Made by a program: the position numbers and the translations under genes. DNA of 12,057 bases, from positions 1-12,057 of the forward strand of contig DFFD01000236.1 in the NCBI GenBank assembly GCA_002369495.1, in the 5' to 3' direction. The DNA comes from Lachnospiraceae bacterium UBA3785 (GTDB taxonomy: Bacteria > Bacillota > Clostridia > Lachnospirales > Lachnospiraceae). Below, one piece after another: positions 6,437 through 12,057 of this stretch (positions within the stretch are counted from its first letter, which is position 1; each line of letters opens with the position of its first letter). The notes under the pieces were generated by a model that saw only the letters and a program-made list of their open reading frames with translations, was not told the origin of the DNA and made no database searches.

Positions 6437-6459
6437 TACTGCATATTTAAGGAGGTCTT

Positions 6460-8289
6460 ATGGAACAATCCAGCAAGAAGAAGGCCGGCAAATTCACGAT
6501 CATGCGGAACAAGGTCGCAACGTACCTTTCAAAGCCCTACAATGTGATCCTGCTCCTCATGGGCATTGTCCTGTCCTTCACGACGATCGCGCCGATCATC
6601 GCAATCGTCGAAGATACCTTTAAGATCCATCCCGGCACGATCGATGCCCACCTCACCGGGCAGTCAAGCGGCTACTCCGTCGTCAACTACGTGGACCTCT
6701 TCACGTCCCGCATGGCGAAGAGCAACCTCTGGACGCCGCTCTTAAACACCGTCTACCTCGCGGTCGGCACCTGCATCGTCTCGATCCTCTTCGGCGGCAT
6801 CGTCGCCTTCCTGATCACCCGGACGGATCTCGCGTGGAAGAAATACATCAGCTCGATTTTCATTTTCCCCTACATCATGCCCCAGTGGACGCTGGCGGTT
6901 GTATGGCAGCACCTCTTCAACTCCAACAAGATCACCGGGACCTCGAACGGCCTTCTGGCCTCCCTCTTCGGGATCAATATGCCGATCTGGTGGTGCAAAG
7001 GCCTCTTCCCCAGCCTTGTCGTGCTTGGTCTCCACTACGCGCCGTTCGCCTATATCCTGATCGGCGGCATTTTCCGGAATATGGACGCCAACCTTGAGGA
7101 GGCGGCCACCATTCTGGACACCCCGAAATGGCGCATCATGGCCCGTATCACCCTGCCGATGGTCAAGCCGGCGATCCTCTCCACGATCCTGCTGGTTTTC
7201 GGCAGTGCGATGGGTTCCTACCCGGTTCCGCACTATCTGGGTCTCACGACGCTCTCCACAAAATACGTCTCGATGAACTCCAAGTATACCGGCGAAGCTT
7301 CGATCCTCGCGATCATCATGATGATCTTCGGCGTCGCGATCATGCTTTTAAACCAGCTGAGCCTGACCAGCCGCAAGAGCTACACGACGGTCACCGGCAA
7401 GTCCGGCCAGATCTCCAAGATCCGTCTGGGCCGCGCAGGCCGCTGCATCATAGCGCTGGTGCTCGTATTCCTGACATTCTTCACAAGTATTTTCCCGATC
7501 GTCTCCTTCGGCTTCGAGACCTTCCTGCCCAACCCGGGCGATTACTCATTCCTCTATACCGGAGATTTCTCGAACCTGACCACCAAGTGGTGGGTGACCG
7601 CGGAAAATATCACCGAGAACGGCATGTACGGCCAGATGGGTATTCTCTACAACAAGACGATCTGGAACGCCTTCAAGGGAACGCTTCTGGTCTCTATTGC
7701 GTGCTCGCTCCTGGCCGGCACCATCGGCACGCTGGTCGGCTACGCGGTCTCCAAGAACCGCCGCGACAAGTGGACCAACTACGTGAACAGCGTCGCGTTC
7801 CTGCCGTACCTCATGCCCTCGATTGCGGTCGGCGTCGCCTACTTCATTCTGTTCTCGAATAAATACGTGAATCTCTTCAACACCTACACGCTGCTGATCA
7901 TCGTCGGCACTGTCAAATACATACCGTTCGCCTCGAGGAGCTCCCTTAACTCCATGCTGCAGCTGTCCAACGAGATTGAAGAGTCCGCAATCATCCTGAA
8001 TGTCCCCTGGATCAAGCGCATGACAAGGATCATCATCCCGATACAGAAATCCTCGATCATCAGCGGCTACCTGCTGCCCTTCATGACCTGCCTTCGCGAG
8101 CTCTCGCTCTTCATGCTGCTGTGCGTGCAAGGCTTCATTCTCTCAACGACACTGGACTATTTCGACGAGATGGGCCTCTACGCTTTCTCCAGCGGCATCA
8201 ACCTGATCCTGATCGTCACGATTTTAATTTTCAACGCAATCGTAAACAAAGTAACCGGAGCAAGCCTGGACAAGGGTATAGGAGGTTGA
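6460..8289 (+). CDS. ABC transporter permease, fused two-domain FbpB-like membrane protein
   Basis: At 609 residues it carries two binding-protein-dependent transport permease domains in one chain. The first membrane helix is near 27-50. Each half has an EAA loop that docks to the ATPase: EEAATILDTPKWRIMARITL (213-232) and EIEESAIILNVPWIKRMTRI (505-524). About twelve membrane segments are expected. The arrangement matches FbpB/ThiP-type permeases, where one fused protein replaces two subunits. It lies 71 bp after the binding-protein gene with AAGGAGGT a few bases before its ATG. Its stop codon (8287-8289) directly abuts the ribosome binding site of the ATPase gene, so the two are probably translationally coupled. 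The imported substrate is not evident. Confidence 0.92.
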   Translation: MEQSSKKKAGKFTIMRNKVATYLSKPYNVILLLMGIVLSFTTIAPIIAIVEDTFKIHPGTIDAHLTGQSSGYSVVNYVDLFTSRMAKSNLWTPLLNTVYLAVGTCIVSILFGGIVAFLITRTDLAWKKYISSIFIFPYIMPQWTLAVVWQHLFNSNKITGTSNGLLASLFGINMPIWWCKGLFPSLVVLGLHYAPFAYILIGGIFRNMDANLEEAATILDTPKWRIMARITLPMVKPAILSTILLVFGSAMGSYPVPHYLGLTTLSTKYVSMNSKYTGEASILAIIMMIFGVAIMLLNQLSLTSRKSYTTVTGKSGQISKIRLGRAGRCIIALVLVFLTFFTSIFPIVSFGFETFLPNPGDYSFLYTGDFSNLTTKWWVTAENITENGMYGQMGILYNKTIWNAFKGTLLVSIACSLLAGTIGTLVGYAVSKNRRDKWTNYVNSVAFLPYLMPSIAVGVAYFILFSNKYVNLFNTYTLLIIVGTVKYIPFASRSSLNSMLQLSNEIEESAIILNVPWIKRMTRIIIPIQKSSIISGYLLPFMTCLRELSLFMLLCVQGFILSTTLDYFDEMGLYAFSSGINLILIVTILIFNAIVNKVTGASLDKGIGG

Positions 8290-8293
8290 ACAT

Positions 8294-9907
8294 ATGCCGC
8301 GCATTACACTGGAACATATCAATAAAAGATGGAACAAATTCTATGCGACCGATGACGTCAGCATGGTGATCGAGGACAACGCGTTCGTGACGCTGCTCGG
8401 CCCTTCCGGCTGCGGCAAGACCACCATTCTCCGCATGATCGCAGGTCTCGAGACGCCGACAACCGGGAAAATAACGATCGGAGACCGTGTCGTCTTCGAC
8501 TCCGACATGGGCATCAACGTGCCGCCCAACAAGCGCAAGGTCGGTTTCCTTTTCCAGAACTACGCGCTCTGGCCGAATATGACCGTCCATGACAACATCG
8601 CCTTCGGCCTCGCCAATGTGAAGGAAACCCTGCCGAAGATCGATTTCGAGGCAAAGACGACCTGGCAGCTCGGCCAGGCGCTTTCAAAGCCCGCCGAGGT
8701 GAAAAAAATCGTCGAGGACTGCCGGGACAAGGACGGCAAGATCGACGAAAAGCGCGCCCTCATCAAGCTGATCGACGGCTTCACGATCTCCATGCCGACC
8801 GCGAAGAAGCTTTTCGCCTATCATGTCGAATCCGGCAAGGATGTCTCCGCCGAGGCAGCCAGCCTCATCAAGACCGCGGAAGCCGCAAAGAGCTCCAAGG
8901 GGTTAAACGATAACTTCGAGTATGTGCAGAACGGCTCGGTCGTCACCGAGGTCCGAAAGCTCTCGAAGGAGGAGATCGACCTCGCGGTACGCCGCGTCTC
9001 CCGCATCGTCAAAATCGGCATGTTCATGGACCGTTACCCGGCCGAGTTATCCGGTGGCCAGCAGCAGCGCGTCGCGATTGCCCGCACGCTCGCCCCGGAA
9101 CCGACCGTCCTCTTCATGGATGAACCGCTCTCGAACCTGGACGCCAAGCTCCGCCTCGAGATGCGCTACGAGCTGCAGCGTCTGCATGTGGAGACCGGCT
9201 CGACCTTCGTCTACGTCACCCACGACCAGATGGAGGCCATGACGCTCGCCTCCCAGATCTGCCTCTTAAACAACGGCGTTCTCCAGCAATATGAAGTGCC
9301 TCTGACCGTCTACAACGAGCCCGAGAACACCTTCGTCGCTGACTTCGTCGGCAACCCCTCGATCAACTTCATCGAGGCGTCCGGAAAGCAGAGCGCCGAC
9401 GGCTCCATCCCGCTGACCCTGCTCGGCGGAAATAAGCTCACCTTCAAGCCCGAAAAACCGCTCTCACTGGACAAATGGTTTGCGGAGCGCGACGCAGCCG
9501 CTGCGGAGGCCGCGGAAGCCCTCAAGGTCAAAGCCTCAAAGAAGGGTTACGTCGAGAAGGGCAACAAAGACGAGGTCTTCCGCTATGCGATCTCCCGCGT
9601 GGACGAGGAGGAGACCCCGTTTGATCCTTCCCGCATGACAAATGAAGACCTCCTCATCGGTGTGCGCCCCGAATTTATCGATATCGTGAAGGAAGGCGGC
9701 ATCGAAGGCGAAGTCTACGGCGTCATGCCGACCGGTATGGAGACCACCGTCAAGATCCGCATCGGCGATTTCCTTCTCACCGGCGTTGTCTTCGGGAGCG
9801 ATATCTTCACGATCGGCTCCCGGGTCCGGATCCGCTTCTCGGGCAGCCACGTCATGCTCTTCGACAGAAAGAGCGGAAAACGCATCGCGAACGGATCTCT
9901 CACATGA
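8294..9907 (+). CDS. ABC transporter ATP-binding protein (FbpC/PotA/MalK type) with large helical-domain insertion
   Basis: This 537-residue ATPase drives the importer from the cytoplasmic side. Visible motifs are Walker A GPSGCGKTT (36-44), the Q-loop Gln88 in FLFQNYALWPNM, the signature LSGGQ (252-256), Walker B VLFMDE (272-277), the D-loop SNLD and the H-loop His310 (VTHDQ). A TOBE-like domain occupies about 430-537. Homologues are usually 350-380 residues. The excess is mainly an insertion of about 110 residues between NIAFGL (101-106) and LSKEEIDLAVRRV (223-235), inside the helical subdomain that contacts the permease, and a second charged, Ala-rich insertion around 395-440 before or within the TOBE region. 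All catalytic motifs are intact and there is no frameshift. The gene starts 4 nt after the permease stop with GGAGG overlapping it. Confidence 0.93.
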   Translation: MPRITLEHINKRWNKFYATDDVSMVIEDNAFVTLLGPSGCGKTTILRMIAGLETPTTGKITIGDRVVFDSDMGINVPPNKRKVGFLFQNYALWPNMTVHDNIAFGLANVKETLPKIDFEAKTTWQLGQALSKPAEVKKIVEDCRDKDGKIDEKRALIKLIDGFTISMPTAKKLFAYHVESGKDVSAEAASLIKTAEAAKSSKGLNDNFEYVQNGSVVTEVRKLSKEEIDLAVRRVSRIVKIGMFMDRYPAELSGGQQQRVAIARTLAPEPTVLFMDEPLSNLDAKLRLEMRYELQRLHVETGSTFVYVTHDQMEAMTLASQICLLNNGVLQQYEVPLTVYNEPENTFVADFVGNPSINFIEASGKQSADGSIPLTLLGGNKLTFKPEKPLSLDKWFAERDAAAAEAAEALKVKASKKGYVEKGNKDEVFRYAISRVDEEETPFDPSRMTNEDLLIGVRPEFIDIVKEGGIEGEVYGVMPTGMETTVKIRIGDFLLTGVVFGSDIFTIGSRVRIRFSGSHVMLFDRKSGKRIANGSLT

Positions 9908-9918
9908 CAATTCAACCC

Positions 9919-9966
9919 GAATGGGGACGGTTCTGAACCTGTCAGAACCGTCCCCATTCTCGTTTT
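9919..9966 (+). terminator. 18-bp perfect hairpin after the ABC operon; probable terminator
   Basis: GAATGGGGACGGTTCTGA (9919-9936) pairs perfectly with 9942-9959 around the loop ACCTG, and TCGTTTT follows (9960-9966). It lies 11 bp after the ATPase stop. The U-tract is weak, but the stem is very strong. The arm containing GGGGACGGTTC resembles a palindromic repeat I recall from many bacterial genomes, so it may be a copy of a dispersed element that serves as a terminator. Confidence 0.65.
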
Positions 9967-9990
9967 CCGAAATTGCCGGATAACACGCGC

Positions 9991-10018
9991 TTGCGCAAAT
10001 CCAATCCTGTGTTATAAT
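9991..10018 (+). promoter_or_regulatory. Extended -10 promoter of the L,D-transpeptidase gene
   Basis: TGTTATAAT (10010-10018) is an extended -10 with a consensus hexamer at 10013-10018; a weak -35 TTGCGC (9991-9996) lies 16 bp upstream. The predicted start, about 10024-10026, is only 2-4 nt before the ATG at 10028. Confidence 0.65.
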
Positions 10019-10027
10019 AAAAACGTT

Positions 10028-11476
10028 ATGGCAAAGAAAAGACCACGCCCCCGAACCCCAAAAAGGCGGCCGCTCCTTCTGCCGGCCCTCCTCATCATCG
10101 GCGCCCTGCTCCTCCTCCTCTTTGCGGAGGCCTCTTTCTGGCGCGTCTTTATGAAGCCTTCCCTCAAACTCGCGGTCACCGAAGCCACTGCGGAGCTCGG
10201 CAAGGAGCCGAACCTCCTCTCCTTCGTGAGCGAGATCCGCCACGCGGACACGGCGAGCCTCGTCACCGAGCGCAGCGGTGCCCCCGAAGGCACGCCCGGC
10301 GACGCGGTGATCACCTACTCCGTTGCCCAGTCGGAGGGATTTTCGAAATTCATTTCCCTCTTTCCGAAAAGATGGCGTCCCTTCCTCATCACCTTCCTCT
10401 GGACTGACTCCGAAAAGCTGACGCTCCACGTCGTCGACACGATCCCGCCGACCCTGACGCTGAAGGAAGGCGTTTACCAGGCCGTCGCCGGTGATATCGT
10501 CTATACGAAGGATTTTGTGGAGCAGGCAGACGATCTGGACGGGGCGGAGGTCCATTTTTCTGACGGATCTGACATTTTCGTCTTCACAAAGAGCGGCGAC
10601 GTCACGGTGAGCCTGGTCGCGAAGGACCCGAGCGGCAACCGCACCTACGCGGACGCCTCGGCCTATGTGCAGCCCCCGGACGAGACCGCCCCGGTCATCA
10701 GCGGGACGGAAGACGTCCTCATCGCCTGCGGGACCCCCTTTGACGTGCTCGCCGGCGTGACCGTCTCGGACGACCGCGACAGCGCGCCTGCCCTCACCGC
10801 CTCTCCCGCCTCGATCGGCACCGACTACCCGGGTTCCTACACGATCCTCTACACGGCGGTCGACGGCGACGGCAACCAGTCCTCCGCGCTCCGCAATGTG
10901 ACCGTCGCGGAGCATGTCCTGACCTGGAACGGAAAGGGTTATATCATCCACTGGGATACCGCCGGCATCGCCGGCCAGCCCTATTTTGTCGCCGTAAACC
11001 GCGTCCACAACACCGTCACGGTCTATGAGCAGGACGACGAAGGCCGCTACACGATCCCGGTCAAAGCCATGCTCTGCTCGGTCGGCGACAGTACGCCCGC
11101 CGGATACTACCGGACCGAGGAACGCCACCGCTGGAAGGAGCTCTTCGGCGACTGCTACGGCCAGTACGCGATCCGCATCACCGGCCACATCCTCTTCCAC
11201 TCGGTCCCCTACTGGGAGCCGGATCCCTCCACACTTGAGTACGAAGAATTCAACCTTCTCGGAACATCGGCTTCCATGGGCTGTGTGCGTCTAAGCACCG
11301 CCGACGAAAAATGGCTCTACGACAACTGTCCCGAAGGCTTCCGCTGCTGCATCTACGACGAGGAGACGAGCCCCGGCCCGCTCGGCAAGCCCGAGGCAGT
11401 CATCATCGACACCTCCGACGCGCGCCGCGGCTGGGATCCCACCGATCCGGACGAGAACAATCCCTGGCATTACTGA
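10028..11476 (+). CDS. Membrane-anchored L,D-transpeptidase (YkuD domain) with two Ig-like domains
   Basis: The protein has 482 residues. A basic N-terminus (KKRPRPRTPKRR) is followed by one membrane helix (about 14-34), so the rest is outside the cell. Two Ig-like repeats of the DUF5011/HYR kind follow: about 137-218 starting DTIPPTLTL and about 220-302 starting DETAPVISG. The C-terminal YkuD domain (about 320-455) has the catalytic Cys419 in TSASMGCVRL and the conserved His391 in ILFHS, the active site of enzymes that make 3-3 peptidoglycan cross-links or anchor proteins to the wall. Both key residues are present. The final 25 residues are acidic and Pro-rich. It is a single-gene unit with its own promoter, bounded by hairpins on both sides. 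No ribosome binding site precedes the ATG; the next in-frame ATG (residue 42) would lose the membrane anchor, so the first is preferred. Confidence 0.92.
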   Translation: MAKKRPRPRTPKRRPLLLPALLIIGALLLLLFAEASFWRVFMKPSLKLAVTEATAELGKEPNLLSFVSEIRHADTASLVTERSGAPEGTPGDAVITYSVAQSEGFSKFISLFPKRWRPFLITFLWTDSEKLTLHVVDTIPPTLTLKEGVYQAVAGDIVYTKDFVEQADDLDGAEVHFSDGSDIFVFTKSGDVTVSLVAKDPSGNRTYADASAYVQPPDETAPVISGTEDVLIACGTPFDVLAGVTVSDDRDSAPALTASPASIGTDYPGSYTILYTAVDGDGNQSSALRNVTVAEHVLTWNGKGYIIHWDTAGIAGQPYFVAVNRVHNTVTVYEQDDEGRYTIPVKAMLCSVGDSTPAGYYRTEERHRWKELFGDCYGQYAIRITGHILFHSVPYWEPDPSTLEYEEFNLLGTSASMGCVRLSTADEKWLYDNCPEGFRCCIYDEETSPGPLGKPEAVIIDTSDARRGWDPTDPDENNPWHY

Positions 11477-11499
11477 ACATTCCTGAAAATGAAAAAAAG

Positions 11500-11533
11500 C
11501 GGATGCCCCCTCGTAAGGGAGCATCCGTTTTTT
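11500..11533. terminator. Two-way terminator between L,D-transpeptidase and hydrogenase genes
   Basis: A 12-bp stem with one mismatch (11500-11511 with 11516-11527) and loop CGTA is followed by TTTTTT (11528-11533) and preceded by seven A residues (11492-11498). It can therefore end transcripts from both convergent genes. Confidence 0.88.
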
Positions 11534-11559
11534 ATTTTCATTGCTTACCGCACTGCCTC

Positions 11560-12057
11560 TCAGCCGGGGAAGCGTTCCTTCGCCGCGTAGGAGGTGTGCA
11601 GGAGCTCATGCGCCTTGTGCGAGTTCGGCTCGCCCAGGAACTTCTCGTAGAGCTCGATGATCTGCGGGTTGTTGTGGGACTGGCGGATGACCTGGCGCTC
11701 GTCCTCGCTGTAGAGGGCTTTCGCTCTCTTCTCCTTGTAGGTGTCAAGGATGTCGTCGGACTCGTTCGGCAGGAAGCACGGACGGACGTAGGACTGGCCG
11801 CCGCCGTTGATGCAGCCGCCCGGGCAGCCCATGATCTCGATGAACTGGTACTTCGACTTGCCCTCGCGGATCTCGTCGAGCAGCACGCTCGCGCTCTTCA
11901 TGCCGGAAGCGATCGCCACGTTGACGACCGTGCCGTTGATGTCGATCGCCGCCTCACGGATGCCGGCATCGTGGCCGCGGACCGCGGTAAATTCGATCGG
12001 GTCATGCTCCTTGCCGGTCAGCTTGAAGTAGACCGTGCGGAGAGCCGCTTCCATAAC
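11560..12057 (-). CDS. hydA: [FeFe] hydrogenase, C-terminal part, 5' end outside window
   Basis: The frame is open through the right edge; 165 residues are visible. The edge sequence VMEAALRT is the segment following the second H-cluster motif in [FeFe] hydrogenases, and it is internal, not a start. EIMGCPGGCINGGGQ supplies the last two Cys ligands of the H-cluster. The end, with LYSEDERQVIRQSHNNPQI, LYEKFLGEPNSHKAHELLHT and the final AAKERFPG, is the iron-hydrogenase small-subunit-type domain fused at the C-terminus. The enzyme makes or oxidises H2 in anaerobes, using ferredoxin or, in bifurcating forms, ferredoxin plus NADH. The electron-input domains lie outside the window, so HydA and HndD-type subunits cannot be told apart. 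In GGGQS the Ser replaces the more usual Pro. The gene is convergent with the transpeptidase gene. Confidence 0.95.
   Translation of the reverse strand, partial: VMEAALRTVYFKLTGKEHDPIEFTAVRGHDAGIREAAIDINGTVVNVAIASGMKSASVLLDEIREGKSKYQFIEIMGCPGGCINGGGQSYVRPCFLPNESDDILDTYKEKRAKALYSEDERQVIRQSHNNPQIIELYEKFLGEPNSHKAHELLHTSYAAKERFPG

Noticed and set aside
9536..11200. Minus-strand open frame of 554 codons across the ATPase end, hairpin and transpeptidase
   Set aside because: It crosses two well-supported plus-strand genes and a terminator hairpin, and its product is low-complexity Arg/Asp/Val-rich sequence.
1..12057. CRISPR arrays, tRNA or rRNA genes, insertion sequences, prophage integrase or attachment sites
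   Set aside because: No regularly spaced repeats, cloverleaf-like stretches, transposase or integrase motifs were seen; the window is densely coding with ordinary gene spacing.

Overview
The window (about 60% G+C by eye) looks like a chromosomal stretch of an anaerobic Gram-positive bacterium of the Clostridia, probably Lachnospiraceae or a relative. The signs are strong AGGAGG-type ribosome binding sites, a lipoprotein solute-binding ABC transporter, a clostridial-style L,D-transpeptidase with Ig-like repeats and a 'FHS...SMGCVR' active site, and the C-terminus of an [FeFe] hydrogenase. The taxon is inferred from gene content only.

Layout. (1) Positions 1-1103 (+) hold the C-terminal two thirds of a phosphoglucomutase/phosphomannomutase of the PgcA type, followed by a terminator hairpin. 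(2) Positions 4734-1179 (-) hold a compact four-gene operon: a Met-rich protein of unknown function, a von Willebrand A (vWA) protein with an intact metal-binding site, a divergent adenylosuccinate-synthetase (PurA) homologue, and an NrtR-type regulator (Nudix domain plus winged helix) with a degenerate Nudix box. Its promoter is a near-consensus sigma-A site with two related 17-bp palindromes spaced 32 bp apart, one filling the -35/-10 spacer and one just after the start site. (3) Positions 4964-9907 (+) hold a three-gene ABC importer operon: lipoprotein binding protein, a fused two-domain FbpB-like permease, and an unusually long ATPase with an insertion of about 110 residues. A perfect 11-bp intercistronic hairpin separates the first two genes and an 18-bp perfect hairpin follows the operon. 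(4) Positions 10028-11476 (+) hold a membrane-anchored L,D-transpeptidase whose predicted transcript would start almost at the AUG. (5) Positions 12057-11560 (-) hold the C-terminus of an [FeFe] hydrogenase, convergent with the transpeptidase across a two-way terminator.

The part most likely to be undescribed is the four-gene operon. It links a nucleotide-ligase homologue with altered substrate loops, a vWA protein without an AAA+ partner, a Met-rich low-complexity protein, and a probable nucleotide-sensing repressor, with its own promoter and paired operators. The model offered is that the NrtR-type protein represses its own operon and responds to a nucleotide or NAD-derived ligand, while the PurA-like enzyme makes or consumes an aminosuccinyl-type nucleotide. 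The genes, promoter and palindromes are seen directly; the joint function is inference.
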